From NCBI GenBank assembly GCA_963817635.1, contig CAWFPR010000002.1, positions 1 to 64,000 of the forward strand: a stretch of 64,000 bases of DNA. Reading direction: 5' to 3'. A model generated the notes under the pieces. That model did not search any database, had not been told where the DNA came from, and worked only from the letters and a program-made list of their open reading frames with translations. The DNA is from CAWFPR01 sp963817635 (lineage in GTDB: Bacteria; Acidobacteriota; Vicinamibacteria; Vicinamibacterales; 2-12-FULL-66-21). The position numbers and the translations under genes were made by a program. How positions within the stretch are numbered: the stretch's first letter is position 1; each line of letters begins with the position of its first letter. Positions 18,482-29,612 of the stretch are shown piece after piece.

Positions 18482-21400
18482 CTACTCGAGCGTCCGCAGC
18501 AACGACTCGGCGTACAGATAGTCCATCGTCTCGCGCCCCTCGGTAATGGCTGCGACGACGGGCGCGAGGATGTTGCGCGCCTCCGCCGAGCGGCCCGACC
18601 CGAGCAGGAACGAGGCATAGCCGCGCGCCGCGCGCAGCTCGAGCCAGCGCGCTCCCTGATCGCGCGCGATCGCGAGCGACTCCAGATAGGACTGCTCGGC
18701 GCCTGCGCGATCTCCGCGCTTCGACTGCACCTCGGCCTGGATGCGCCGATGCTCCGACTCGTACGCGCGTTGCCCGGTTGCTTCCGCCACGACTCGCGAC
18801 TCGTCGAGCACCGCCTGCGCGGCATCCCATCGCTCACCGCGCAGGAGCGCGCCGGCGTGCAGCGTGAAGTAGTACGGACGAAGCAGCGCCGAGCGGGTGA
18901 TCGTGTGCGCCTCGAGCCCTTCGCCGAGTTCCCTCAGCCCGCGATCGGTGTCACCGAGCTCCACGAGCGCCCGCCCGCGCAGCGGCGTCGCCCACTGCAG
19001 CTCCTGTGCGATGCCGTGCGCGCGGCACAGCCGGGACAGTTCGTCATAGACGCCCAGCACCTCCGCAGGCTCGCGGCGCGCCAGGTGCATGAACGTCTGG
19101 AAGAGCAGCGAGAAGGCGAGCGTCTGCGGGTGTCGCAGCGCGCGCGCCTCGGCGACCGCCCGGCGAACCTCGACGAGGCCCCGATCCGGGTAGCCGCGCA
19201 GGGCGAACGTGCGCGACGCCTCGCACCTGCAGAAAATGCCCGGCTCGATGCCGGTTTCCCAGACACGCGGATTGTGGAACGACGGATCGTACAGCTCGAG
19301 GCCCCGCACGAGGTGATGGTGGCTGACCTCGAGTTCGCCCAGGTGAAAGAGCGCTGCGCCCAGCGACCACTGGCCGATCATCTGGAGATGCGGATCGCCA
19401 AGGCGGTCGAAGAGCGCGAGCATCTCGAGCGCGACGTCGCGCGACGTTTCGATTTCGCCCGACACGATGTGGTGCGCCGACAGGCCCATCAGCACCGGTA
19501 TGACGCGCGCCGGATCCCCGACCTGCCGGCACAGCTCGCGCGCGCGCGCGTAGGCCGCACCCACCTCCGGCACCGCGTAGCCCCGGCTGGTCTTGAGCGA
19601 CAACCCGTAGGTCATCTGCAGGCCGAGTTCCGCCGCGGCGCGCTCCGGACCCGGCGGCTCAGGCTCGATCAGCGCGAGACCGTGCAGCGCGAGGCGCTCC
19701 GTTTCGTCATGGGCGTAGAGGCGCGCCGCTGCCTGGGCCGCCAGGTTGAAGTACCCGGCTGCCCGCACGGGCTCGCGCGCTGTTTCGAACAGCAGCGCCA
19801 CGTCCGCCGCGCAGTCGCACGGCCGGTTGCCGTTGCGCGCCACGAGCCGTTCGGCGATAGCCCGGGCGAGCACGATGCGCCGCGTCGTCCCGAGCGCATT
19901 GTAGAAGGCGTTGTGGTAGATGTGATGCGCGAAGCGATACCGCAGCGTCACCCACCGGTCGTGCCCCTCCCACTCGCCGCCGACCCGCACGAGGGCGTGT
20001 TCGCGTTCCAGCCGCTGCAGCCGATCCTCGACGTCCTCCTGCGGCAGATTGATCGCCGCCGCCACGACGGCGGAGTCGAAATCGACTCCCTGCACGCTCG
20101 CCGCGCCCAGCAGGCGCCTGTCCGCCTCGTCGAGTCCGTCCATTTTGCGCTGCACGAGGCTGCGCATCGACTCGGGCAGCGCGCGCTCCAGGACGTCCAG
20201 CTCCTCGGCGAGCATCCACCGGCCGTCCTCCTGCCGGAGCACCTGCCGCCGCCCCAGGTCCCGCAGCAGGTCGACCACAAAGAGCGGATGGCCTTCCGTG
20301 CGCTGGTGAATGGTCGCGGCGAGGCGCGGTGGAAAGGCGTGATCCGGGAACTGCAGCGCCAGGTAGCGGCCGATCGCATCCTCGTCGAGGTAGCCCGGCG
20401 TCATCACGCGGCACTGTCCGTGAGCCACCAGGTCGTGCTTCAGCGACAGAAACGGATGATGCGCCTGTGCGAGTTCCGACGGCCGCGCGGTGACGATCAG
20501 CAGCAGCCGCATGTCGTCGATTCGCCGTGTCAGGTACGCGAGCAGGTCCGTCGTGGACGGGTCGGCCCAGTGCACGTCGTCGAAGCAGAGCACGACCGGC
20601 TGGATGCGGGTGACCTCCTCGAGCAGCGCGCGGATCTCGCGCTTGAGCCGCTCCTGGGAGCCGCCGGCGGTCTCGGCGGCGAGCCGTGCGGCGGATGAAT
20701 CGTTTTCAGAGACCGGCATGATCTGCGCATACCAGCTCGGCGCGAGCGCCCGCATCAGCCGCGACAGGCTGCCGAGCTGCTCGTTGTGCTGGAGGCTGTC
20801 GAGCACCTCGAGCACCGGCAGGTACGCTTCGCTGCCGGCGAGCCGCTCGGAACAGCGCCCGCGGCCGATGCGCACGGCATCGCCTCGATCCGCAAGCACC
20901 CGCGTGAAGGTGTCGAGAATCGTGCTCTTGCCGATCCCGGCCTCCGCCGAGATGAGGAGCATTCGACCCTTGCCGCGCCGCGCCCGTTCGTATTCATGCA
21001 GCAAGGTGTCCATCTCGATATCGCGACCGACGACGGCGCGTGCGTGGGCCGCCGCGCGGGGCGTCACCGACATCGACGAGAGGGTCAGCGCGACCATCGA
21101 GTCGTAGGCCACGTTCAGCCGGAACAGCAGGTCTCCCGCGCCCGGACGCAGTCGCGGGTCCTTCTGCATCGTTTCGACGATCAGCTGCTCCAGGGCGCGC
21201 GGCACCTCCGGATTGAGGAGCGACGGAGGCTCCGGCGTTTCCCACATGAGCGCGTGCAGGGTGCCGAGCTGCGAGGCCGCCATGAACGGATGCCGCCCCG
21301 TGACCAGCTCGTAGAGCACGACACCGAAGGCGAAGATGTCCGCCTCCGGCGCCGCCTGACAGCCGCGCGCCTGTTCGGGCGACATGTAGCCGATGGTGCC

Positions 21401-21931
21401 GATGATCATTCCGGGATCGGTGGCCGGCCCCGTCGGTCCCCCCGTCATGACCGCTGCGTCCTGCTGCCGCGCCAGGCCGAAGTCGAGCAGCTTGACGTAG
21501 CCGTCAGGCCGCACCATGACGTTGTCGGGCTTGATGTCGCGGTGGACGATCTGGGCGGCATGGGCGACCGCAAGCGCTTCGGCCACCTGCTTGGCGATGC
21601 TGATCACCCGCTCGAGCGCGAGCCCCTCGCGCGAGAGCTGGCGAAGCGTTCGCCCCTCCACCAGTTCCATCGCGATGTACCGATCCTCGCCGACAATGCC
21701 GGTCTCGTGGATCGTGACGATGTTGGGGTGATTCAGCGCTGAAGCGAGCGTGGCCTCGCGAAGCAGCCGATCGAGCGCGTCGTCCTGCTCGACGAGCGAG
21801 CGCCGGATGACCTTCAGCGCGATCTCGCGGCCGAGCTGCCGGTCGCGCGCGCGATAGACCTCGCCCATTCCGCCAGTTCCGAGCTGGCCGAGAATCTCAT
21901 ACGGCCCAACGCGTGCGCCCTGTTCGAGCAT
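18482..21931 (-). CDS. Ser/Thr kinase fused to a STAND-type ATPase and TPR-like repeats
   Basis: The 1149-residue protein starts with a full kinase domain (about 10-270: GTGGMGEVYRARD, EIALKVI, HRDIKPDNVM, LLDFGLA, MSPEQ). An AAA/STAND ATPase follows (about 300-650) with Walker A SAEAGIGKSTIL and Walker B VVLCFDDVHWADPS. The last 450 residues are helical and TPR-like (LMGLSAHHIVSGEIETSRDVALEM). There is no obvious membrane helix, so it is likely cytoplasmic. The plan matches large multidomain signalling regulators in which the repeats sense a ligand, the ATPase oligomerises and the kinase reports. Targets are unknown. It is transcribed away from the RRM and membrane genes and ends against the heptamer array. 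Confidence 0.85.
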   Translation of the reverse strand: MLEQGARVGPYEILGQLGTGGMGEVYRARDRQLGREIALKVIRRSLVEQDDALDRLLREATLASALNHPNIVTIHETGIVGEDRYIAMELVEGRTLRQLSREGLALERVISIAKQVAEALAVAHAAQIVHRDIKPDNVMVRPDGYVKLLDFGLARQQDAAVMTGGPTGPATDPGMIIGTIGYMSPEQARGCQAAPEADIFAFGVVLYELVTGRHPFMAASQLGTLHALMWETPEPPSLLNPEVPRALEQLIVETMQKDPRLRPGAGDLLFRLNVAYDSMVALTLSSMSVTPRAAAHARAVVGRDIEMDTLLHEYERARRGKGRMLLISAEAGIGKSTILDTFTRVLADRGDAVRIGRGRCSERLAGSEAYLPVLEVLDSLQHNEQLGSLSRLMRALAPSWYAQIMPVSENDSSAARLAAETAGGSQERLKREIRALLEEVTRIQPVVLCFDDVHWADPSTTDLLAYLTRRIDDMRLLLIVTARPSELAQAHHPFLSLKHDLVAHGQCRVMTPGYLDEDAIGRYLALQFPDHAFPPRLAATIHQRTEGHPLFVVDLLRDLGRRQVLRQEDGRWMLAEELDVLERALPESMRSLVQRKMDGLDEADRRLLGAASVQGVDFDSAVVAAAINLPQEDVEDRLQRLEREHALVRVGGEWEGHDRWVTLRYRFAHHIYHNAFYNALGTTRRIVLARAIAERLVARNGNRPCDCAADVALLFETAREPVRAAGYFNLAAQAAARLYAHDETERLALHGLALIEPEPPGPERAAAELGLQMTYGLSLKTSRGYAVPEVGAAYARARELCRQVGDPARVIPVLMGLSAHHIVSGEIETSRDVALEMLALFDRLGDPHLQMIGQWSLGAALFHLGELEVSHHHLVRGLELYDPSFHNPRVWETGIEPGIFCRCEASRTFALRGYPDRGLVEVRRAVAEARALRHPQTLAFSLLFQTFMHLARREPAEVLGVYDELSRLCRAHGIAQELQWATPLRGRALVELGDTDRGLRELGEGLEAHTITRSALLRPYYFTLHAGALLRGERWDAAQAVLDESRVVAEATGQRAYESEHRRIQAEVQSKRGDRAGAEQSYLESLAIARDQGARWLELRAARGYASFLLGSGRSAEARNILAPVVAAITEGRETMDYLYAESLLRTLE

Positions 21932-22091
21932 GTTGCTGGTGTGATTGCGGTCCTGAGCGGCCGATCATCGAGAGCGGACGATTATACCAACGGACGCGCG
22001 GCGTGCCGGCGCAGTTCTCCGGTCCTGCCGGTCAACCGGCGCCGCGCTGCCAGGGGACTAGCACGGACGTCTGAAAAAAGCATGACTGCAT

Positions 22092-22155
22092 GGCAAATCG
22101 GAAACTGGAAGGACACGGTTCTTTTTTCCATTTACCTTTTCGCCATATTCCATCA
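22092..22155. repeat. Degenerate heptamer-phased hairpin
   Basis: GGCAAAT-CGGAAAC-TGGAAGG on the left roughly pairs with the reverse complement of TTTTTTCCATTTACCTTTTCGCC on the right. The stretch is conspicuously AT-rich for this genome. It lies between two minus-strand genes. An 80-codon open frame over it (21941-22183) has no coding character. Confidence 0.4.
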
Positions 22156-22184
22156 GGCCGGCATTTTTCAGCCGTCCGGCTAGC

Positions 22185-22577
22185 CTAGGGCGTCGTGACG
22201 ATGCCGCCGGCCTGGAAGAGCCGTTCGGTGTCCTTGCTGAGCAGCACCCAGAGGCCGTAGGCGCCGAAGATCGTCCCGAAGGGAATGTTGATCAGGTTGA
22301 TCGCGCAGAGCACGATGGCCAGAATCCGCGCCCAGGACTGGAACTTCAAGAGGCCGAGCCCGGCCACGAGCCCGGGCAGCGACAGCGCGAGCAGCACGAT
22401 GATGGCGACGCTGCCGGCGAGACCAAGAATGGGAATCACCGCGGGGTCGGCGTCCCCCGTGGCTCCGACGATTCCCGCGGCTCCTCCGACGCCGATCCCG
22501 ACGATGAGGGCCAACAGCAGACCGAACGCGCTGAACACGATGAACAGTACGCCGAGCACCTTCACGTGGGTGTTCAT
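22185..22577 (-). CDS. Small inner-membrane protein with four helices
   Basis: The 130-residue product is almost all hydrophobic: helices at about 7-30, 45-68, 70-90 and 92-115, with short polar loops and a C-terminus LLSKDTERLFQAGG. This resembles DUF4064-like membrane proteins of unknown role. The start MNTHVKVLG is the only ATG in a suitable place. It is the upstream neighbour of the large kinase on the same strand, 250 bases away, so joint transcription is uncertain. Confidence 0.7.
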   Translation of the reverse strand: MNTHVKVLGVLFIVFSAFGLLLALIVGIGVGGAAGIVGATGDADPAVIPILGLAGSVAIIVLLALSLPGLVAGLGLLKFQSWARILAIVLCAINLINIPFGTIFGAYGLWVLLSKDTERLFQAGGIVTTP

Positions 22578-22680
22578 GCTGCCCTTTCACCGCCTCCCGA
22601 GCGCCCGCGGGCGCATGCGTCCGGCCCCTCGGCTGGCGGAGCCAGACACTCCCCGTGTCCCGAGCGGGCCACGGCCTGCC

Positions 22681-23298
22681 CTATTCGTCCGTGTCGCCGT
22701 CGTCCGGACCGCCGTCGTCCGGACCGATGTCGACGGCGCTGGTGGCGATGTCGTCGATCTCGATGTCGCCGTCGTTGCGCCAGTCTTCATCGTTCTCATA
22801 CAGCCGGCTGACGGGGCGTTCTTTGATCGGGCCTTTGGGTCCTCGATCGTCCTTGCGCGGCGGCTTGCGCTTGTTCTTGGGCGGCGCATCGGGGCCGAAA
22901 TTCCGGCTGCGGCTCCCGGATGGCGCGCCGCTGTCGGCCGGGCGAGGCGCCCATCCGCTCGGCCGCGGTGCGCCAAAGCCCCCTCCTCCAGCGCCTCCCG
23001 GACGTGGACCCCCATAACCGCCTGGGCGCGGCGCTCCAGCCGGGCGTTCCTCGCGCGGCCGCGCTTCGCTGACGGCGAGCGGCCGGCCCTTGAAGGGCTG
23101 CTGATCGAAACGGCTGATCGCCGCTTCGGCCACGGCGCGATCGGCGTAGTCCACGAACGCGAAACCCCGGGGACGTCCGGTTTCGCGGTCGACTGGCAGG
23201 ACGATCTGGGCAGGCAGGCCCACGCTCGACAGGTGTTCCCGTAACTCGGTTTCGTTCGCGGTATACGGCAGGTTCCCGATAAACAGACGGACTGACAC
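22681..23298 (-). CDS. RNA-binding protein with an RRM domain and Gly/Pro/Arg-rich tail
   Basis: A GTG start at 23298 preceded by a GAGGGGG ribosome site gives 205 residues; a longer frame upstream lacks any family signal. Residues 1-80 are an RRM with RNP2 LFIGNLPY and RNP1 RGFAFVDY. The rest is low complexity: Gly/Pro/Arg blocks (RPGGYGGPRPGG), a basic patch KNKRKPPRK and an acidic end rich in D and G. Bacterial RRM proteins of this type are RNA chaperone-like and often cold-induced, and the disordered tail could drive condensation. The divergent neighbour is uvrA. Confidence 0.85.
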   Translation of the reverse strand: MSVRLFIGNLPYTANETELREHLSSVGLPAQIVLPVDRETGRPRGFAFVDYADRAVAEAAISRFDQQPFKGRPLAVSEARPREERPAGAPRPGGYGGPRPGGAGGGGFGAPRPSGWAPRPADSGAPSGSRSRNFGPDAPPKNKRKPPRKDDRGPKGPIKERPVSRLYENDEDWRNDGDIEIDDIATSAVDIGPDDGGPDDGDTDE

Positions 23299-23463
23299 AG
23301 CCCCCTCTTCGTTGCGTCGCGCGGCCGAACAGGTGGACCTCCACCAGCGCGCCCGCCGACAAGTCCCAACAAAATAGCACAAGTGGGGCTGACCAGGTTG
23401 CCGGAGTACGGCCCGTGCGCTACGATGTGGAGTTCGGGGCGTCAGCCAGACCGTCCACAGTAC

Positions 23464-26400
23464 ATGGCATCCACTCCCGCGGCTCCCAGGGGCCACATCG
23501 TCATTCGTGGCGCGCGCACGCACAACCTCAAGAACGTCGACCTGACGCTTGCGCCGCGCTCGCTGATCGTGATGACCGGCGTGAGCGGCTCGGGCAAATC
23601 GTCGCTCGCCTTCGACACGATCTACGCGGAAGGGCAGCGCCGCTACGTCGAGTCGTTGTCGGCCTACGCCCGCCAGTTCCTCGAGCGGATGGAAAAGCCC
23701 GACGTGGATGCCATCGAGGGCATCTGTCCCGCGATCGCCATCCGGCAGAAGAACAGCATCCGCAATCCGCGATCGACCGTCGGCACGACAACCGAAATCC
23801 ACGACTACCTGCGGCTGCTCTACGCCCGGATCGGCCGGACGATATGCCGGAGCTGCGGCCGGGAAGTCGATTCGGGAAACGGCTGAGGTGGTGGCGCGGC
23901 AGCTCGGGGCGCTCCCCGAAGGCACGCGGCTGCTCATCGGCTTCGACATGCCGGTCGTGACCGCCACGCCCATGGCGCGCATGCCGGACCCGGACCCGGA
24001 CGACGAGGAGGCGAGCGAACTGGACACGGGCGGTGACGAGGCCGCCGGGCCCCAGCCGGAGCTGCCCGATCTGGCGGATCCCGTGGCCGAAACGCTCGCG
24101 GCGCTGCGGCGCAAGGGCTTCGGGCGCCTGTATGTGGACGGGCAGGTCGTCACGCTCGAAGACGCGAACCCGGCGGCGCTCGCCGAGTGCGCGATCCTCC
24201 AGGTCATCGTCGATCGCGTGAAGATCGACGGCGACGTACGCGCGCGCATCACCGATTCAATCGAGACGGCCTACGCCGAAGGGGGCGGGGCCGCGTTCGC
24301 GATTGAAGTCGGCGCACGTCCGGCTGACGCCGGCGCACCCGACCCCGTTCATCGCTTCTCGGAGCGCTTCGAGTGCCGCGAGTGCGACATCCAGTACGAG
24401 GTGCCGCAGCCCCGGCTCTTCTCGTTCAACAATCCGTTCGGCGCCTGTCCCCAGTGCCATGGGTTCGGCAACATCATCGAGCTCGACATGGACCTGGTCG
24501 TGCCGGATCGGTCGAAGTCGATCCTGCAGAATGCGATCGAACCCTGGAGCAAGCCGCACTATCGCGCCCAGCTCGCCGACCTGAAGCGCGCGGCCAGGCC
24601 CCACGGCGTGCGCCTCGACGTGCCCTGGTCGGAACTGACGGACGCGGAGCGGCGGTTCATCATCGACGGTGAACCTGCGACGGGATCTCCGGCAGGTGCC
24701 GCGCAGCCCGCCTACGAGGGAGTGACGGGCTTCTTCCGCTGGCTGGAGCGGAAGAAGTACAAGGTGCACGTCCGCGTGTTCCTGTCGCGCTATCGCGGGT
24801 ACCTGACCTGCCCGGAATGCGGCGGCGCACGCCTCCGCCGCGAGGCGCGGGATGTCCAGGTGGGAGGGCGCACGATCGACGCGGTGTCGGCCCTGACGGT
24901 GCGCGATGCCGACGGCTTCTTCGCCACGCTCGAACTCACCGAAAAGGAGGCGGCGATCGCCGACAAGGTCCTCCGCGAGATTCGCAAGCGTCTCGGGTTC
25001 CTGCGCGACGTCGGTCTCGAGTACCTGACGCTCGATCGGCTGTCCTCGACGCTCTCCGGCGGGGAGTCGCAGCGCATCAATCTCGCGACGTCGCTCGGCT
25101 CGGCGCTCGTCGACACCCTGTACGTCCTCGACGAGCCCTCGATCGGGCTGCACTCGCGCGACAACGACCGGCTGATCGCGATCCTCCGGCAGCTTCGCGA
25201 CCAGGGCAACACGGTGCTCGTCGTCGAGCACGACGCCGACATGATCCGGGTCGCCGATACGATCGTCGACATGGGGCTCGGCGCGGGTGAGCAGGGCGGC
25301 CGCGTGATTTTCAGCGGGACGCTTGCCGAACTGCTCCAGGAGCCGCGCTCGCTCACGGCGAAGTACCTGCGCGACGAGCTGGCGATTCCGGTGCCGTCGG
25401 CGCGCCGGAAGCCGACGAACCAGAAACTGCGCGTCCTGGGGGCGTCTGAGCACAACCTGAAGGCCATCGACGTCGAGATTCCGCTCGGCATGGTGACGTG
25501 CGTGACCGGCGTGAGCGGGTCCGGCAAGAGCACGCTCGTGCACGACGTCATCTATGCGGCGCTCAAGCGCGTGAAGGGCGACTGGGACCGCCGCGTCGGC
25601 ACCCACCGGAAGCTCGAGGGCGCCGAGTTCGTGTCCGACGTGGTGCTCGTCGACCAGGCGCCGATCGGCCGCACGCCGCGATCGAACCCGGTCACCTACC
25701 TGAAAGCCTTCGATCCCATCCGCGAGCTGTTCGCGTCGACGAAAGACGCGCGTTCGCGCGGCCTGACCGCGAGCCACTTCTCGTTCAACGTGCCGGGCGG
25801 CCGCTGCGACGCGTGCGAGGGCGAAGGGCGAAGTCAAGGTCGAGATGCAGTTTCTCGCCGACGTGTTCGTGCCCTGCGACCAGTGCGAGGGCAAGCGGTT
25901 CAAGCCCCAGGTGCTCGAGGTGAAGTACCGCGGACGCGACATCGATCAGGTGCTCGACCTCACCGTGCGCGAAGCGCTGACGTTCTTCAGCAGTTCCCCG
26001 AAGGTCCTGCGCCGTCTGCAGGTGCTCGACGAGATTGGCCTCGGATACCTCCGGCTCGGCCAGCCGGCGACGACCCTGTCGGGCGGCGAGGCGCAGCGCA
26101 TCAAGATCGCCGCGCACCTTTCGTCGCACAGCGGCGATCGGGTGCTCTACATTCTCGACGAACCGACGACCGGGCTGCATTTCGACGACATCGCGAAGCT
26201 GCTCGCCGCCTTCAGAAAACTCATCGCGGCGGGGCACAGCCTGCTCGTGATCGAGCACAACCTCGACGTGATCAAGACGGCCGACTGGGTCGTCGACCTC
26301 GGTCCCGAGGGAGGCGAGGAGGGTGGCCGTCTCGTCGCGGCCGGCACCCCCGAGCAGATCGTCAAGGTCGCCGAGTCGCATACCGGCCGCTACCTCGCGG

Positions 26401-26465
26401 ACGTCCTGGCCATCGCCCGGACCAACGCCTATGCCGGGGCCACCGTCCGAGGCGGTGACGCATAG
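23464..26465 (+). CDS. uvrA: Excinuclease ABC subunit A (two one-base frameshifts)
   Basis: UvrA is the damage-recognition ATPase of nucleotide excision repair and loads UvrB onto DNA. Motifs in order are Walker A GVSGSGKSSLAFDTIY, the zinc-finger cysteines, signature LSGGESQRI with Walker B YVLDEPSIGLHSRD, the second Walker A GVSGSGKSTLVHDV, and the second LSGGEAQRI with LYILDEPTTGLHFDD. The frame shifts near 23869 (GATTCGG where GATCGG restores it) and near 25828 (GGGCGAAG where GGCGAAG restores it). Each is one extra base in a homopolymer, so the gene is probably intact in the cell. An insert of about 45 residues, acidic (DPDPDDEEASELDTGGDEAAG), follows IGFDMPV. uvrC is 9.6 kb downstream. 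Confidence 0.93.
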
Positions 26466-26553
26466 CTCAGCGTTACCGCGGATCGCCGGTCCCGCGCCGG
26501 CCGGGCGCCGGCCGACGGCAGGTATACTGGTGGGGCTCCCGGGGCCTTCCAGG

Positions 26554-27772
26554 ATGAAAACATTCGCCCTCGCGGTTGCCGCGTGTCTCGCGGCGGCCTT
26601 CCCCGCGTTCGCCCGGCAGGCGCGCGTAGACGACGTCGTGCGGAACCTGCGCAATCCGGACCCGAAGGTGCGTCTCGCCGCGGTGAAACTTCTGCACGAG
26701 TCGCAGGTCCTGGACGCGGCGGTCCCCATCGCCGTGCTCATCACCGATCCGGTGGACGAGATCCAGATCGAGGCCATCGCCGCCGAGCTCTCGTTCTTTC
26801 TCGTCGAGGACGTGCCGGCGAAAACGCACGTGGCGATCATCGTCGAGAAGCGCCGCGCCGGCGGACGCGCCATGAATGCGTTCGAGCTCGGCCCGCTGGG
26901 TGTCTGGCCGCGTCCCGTGCCGCCGGAGCTCTCCGCGGCGCTTGCTGGCCGCCGTGGACGACGACAGCGCGCGCGTGCGGCTCGAGGCCATCTATGCCCT
27001 CGGGACGGTGGCCCGCGGACCGGTCGACGACGCCACCGCCGCGGGACTCATCAAGGCCCTCGATCACTACGATCCCGCCGTGCGCGAAGCGGCCGCCCGT
27101 GTGATCGGGCGGCTCGGCGTGCAGAGCGCCGGCGACGCGCTCATCAACGCCGTCAACGATTCGCAGGCCTCCGTGCGGTATGCCGCGATGCGTGCGCTCG
27201 GGTCGATCCGTGAGAGGCGTGCTGTCCAGGCGCTCACCGACCAGCTCGCCTTCTACGGCAAGGGCGAAGGGGCCGTGGCCGCCCTCGATGCGCTCGCCCG
27301 CATCGCGGACCCGGCGAGCGTCCCGCTGTTCACCAGCGGGTCGCCGATCGCGACGCGAACGTCCGCCGCGCGTGCGCCGAAGGGCTCGGGCGCGCGGGCG
27401 ATCGGGCAGGCGTGGAGGCGCTCGAAGATGGCCGTCATCAACGAGCCGTCAGACATCGTTCGCGCGGCCATGACGTTCGCGCTCCAGCTGTCGGGCCGGA
27501 ACGACATGCCGCGTCTCGTCGAATTTCTCGCGCGCGACAAGGTCGCCCCGCAGGTCGCCGGATATCTGCTCGAGCTGGGTCCCCCCGCGGCGCCTTTGCT
27601 CGTGCCGCACCTCATCGATTCGAGCGCCGCGATTCGCGCCAATGTGGCGACCATCCTCGGAAGCATCGGCGGGCCCGACACGATCGCGGCGCTGCAGGCG
27701 CTCACCTCGGATCGCGACGCGGACGTGCGGCAGGCCGTCTCTCGCGCGATCGCCCGCATCAAGATGCGGTGA
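26554..27772 (+). CDS. Secreted HEAT-repeat protein (frameshifted)
   Basis: ATG 26554 gives a signal peptide (MKTFALAVAACLAAAFPAFA). The mature protein is a run of HEAT repeats: NLRNPDPKVRLAAVKLLHES, DDDSARVRLEAIYALG, DHYDPAVREAAARVIGRLG, NDSQASVRYAAMRALGSI and DRDADVRQAVSRAIARI. HEAT solenoids bind proteins; the partner is unknown. The frame is broken near 26945 (CTTGCTG where CTGCTG restores it). A compensated pair near 27335 and 27420 scrambles about 28 residues; the alternative frame there reads ADRDANVRRACAEGLGRAGD, a normal HEAT unit. A TATACT box lies at 26523-26528. The DNA glycosylase gene follows after three bases. Confidence 0.8.
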
Positions 27773-27775
27773 GTG

Positions 27776-28388
27776 ATGGTCCTGCCTCGGACATTCTATG
27801 AACGTCCGACGCTGGACGTGGCGCGCGATTTGATCGGGAAGGTGCTGGTGCACGACACCCGCGCGGGGCGCACCGCCGGCGTGATTGTCGAAACCGAGGC
27901 CTACATCGGCGAATCCGACCCTGCCTGCCACGCCGCACCGGGGCCGACCCGGCGCAACGCGCCGCTCTACGGACCGCCGGGGCTCGCGTACGTGTACCTC
28001 AATTACGGCATGCACTACCTCGTGAACGCCGTGACCGAACCGGAAGGCTGGCCCGCCGCGGTGCTGATCCGCGCGCTGGAGCCGTTCGAGGGAGAGGCGC
28101 TGATGCGCCGTCGCCGCGTCGCGGGGGACGGGAAGGCGGCCGGCGGAACTCCCGGCCATGGATCTGTGCCGCGGACCCGGCAACCTGACGCGGGCGCTCG
28201 GGATCTCGCTCGGCCACAACCGGTTCGATCTGACCGGCGGCCCGCTCCGCATCGAGGATGCGGGCCTTCCGCCGCGCGCCGTCGGCTGGAGCCGGCGGAT
28301 CGGCATCCGCGTCGGCGTGCATCACGAGTGGCGCTGTTTCGACCGGCAGAGCGCCGCAGTCTCGCGGGTGAAGCCGGCGCGCGCCTGA
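27776..28388 (+). CDS. Methylpurine-DNA glycosylase (AAG/MPG family; one frameshift)
   Basis: This is the eukaryote-like 3-methyladenine DNA glycosylase family that removes alkylated purines to start base excision repair. Motifs are DLIGKVLVH, GVIVETEAYIGESDPACHA with the catalytic glutamate, YGPPGLAYVYLNYGMHYLVNAV, and after the break LCRGPGNLTRALGI and FDLTGGPLRI. The frame breaks near 28145; removing one G in GGCGGAACT restores ELPAMDLCRGPG. About 204 residues once repaired, the usual size. It starts four bases after the HEAT gene stop, so the two are co-transcribed. Confidence 0.88.
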
Positions 28389-28428
28389 GCGTCTGCCCGA
28401 GTCCCTCCGGGCTCCATGGGTGCCGCCC

Positions 28429-29612
28429 TCAACGCAGGTTCGAGCTCGCCTTCACGATGGGCACCGTGATCGCGATCGTCTTCCCTTCACGGAACAACCC
28501 GAGGCGCGCGGTCGTTCCTGCCTTCGAATCCGACAGCAGACGCATGAACTGGCCGGCGTCGTCGATCGGGGTACCGTCGAAGGAGACGATGATGTCGCCG
28601 GGGCGCATGCCGGCGGTGTAGGACTCGGAACGCCGGTCCATCCGGACGACGAGCACGCCGTGGGCGTTGGGCGCTCCGAGCTGGTCAGCGTAGTAGGTGG
28701 TCAGCGGCTGGAGCGAGATGCCGCTGATCGTTCCGCGCTGGACTTCGCCGAAGTGGATGAGGTCGTCGATCACGTGCCGGGCCAGGTTGCTGGGGACCGC
28801 GAATCCGATGCCCTGGTAGCCGCCCGACTCGCTGTAGATCGCCGTGTTGATGCCGACCAGCTCGCCGCGGGCGTTGATCAGGGCGCCGCCCGAGTTGCCC
28901 GGGTTGATCGCGGCATCCGTCTGGATGAAATCTTCGTACTGCGCGAGGCGCCCTTCGAGGCTGCGTCCGGTCGCCGAGACGATCCCGAGCGTGACGGTCT
29001 GATTGAGCTGGAAGGGATTGCCGATCGCGAGGACCCATTCGGCGACCTTCAGCTTCGACGAATCTCCCCACGGCAGGGTCGGCAGGTTGGTCGCCGGAAT
29101 CTTGAGCAGCGCGATATCGGTCGCCTCGTCGGTGCCGATGATCTTCGCCTTCAGCTCGCGCTTGTCCGACAGCACGACGGTCACCTCCGCGCGGGCGTCG
29201 CCGACGACGTGGTTGTTGGTCAGGACGTAGCCGTCGGGCGAGACGATGACCCCCGAGCCAAGGCTTTGCGCCCGCTGATCGCGATACCCGAACGCATCGT
29301 CCTGCCGGTCGCCGAAGAAGTGCCGGAAGAACGGATCGTTGGCGAAGGGGGAGTTCGACGTGCGGACGATCTGTGTGGAGGAGATGTTCGTCACGCTTCC
29401 GACCGAGCGTGCCGCCACGGCGGTGAGGTCGGGCAGGCCGCCCGCGATCGGCGGCGCGCTCCGGGCGGCCTGCGGGCTGGCGTCCGCCTCGCCTGCGCCA
29501 CCCGTTCCGGGGCGCCCTGGCCCGACGTGCGCATCCGATCGGAGAGCGCGAGCGCGCCGAAAAACGCCACCGTGAGGAACAGGAAGAGGACGAAAACGCG
29601 CCGGGCCATCAT
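28429..29612 (-). CDS. HtrA/DegP-family periplasmic serine protease (one frameshift)
   Basis: An N-terminal signal anchor (MMARRVFVLFLFLTVAFFGALAL) is read from 29612; the frame then shifts near 29485, where one G is missing in a GCGAGGCG run, and continues to the stop. The trypsin-like domain has His in TNNHVV, Asp in TDIALLKI and Ser in NPGNSGGALI. A single PDZ domain follows (GVLVVRMDRRSESYTAGMRPGDIIVSFDG). HtrA proteases degrade or refold misfolded envelope proteins. Its start overlaps the Hsp20 stop by four bases, an operon of a chaperone and a quality-control protease that suggests heat or envelope stress control. Confidence 0.9.

Noticed and set aside
21941..22183. 80-aa open frame MIAVLSGRSSRADD...
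   Set aside because: It covers an AT-rich region with a degenerate heptamer hairpin, lacks a ribosome site and any motif; judged non-coding.
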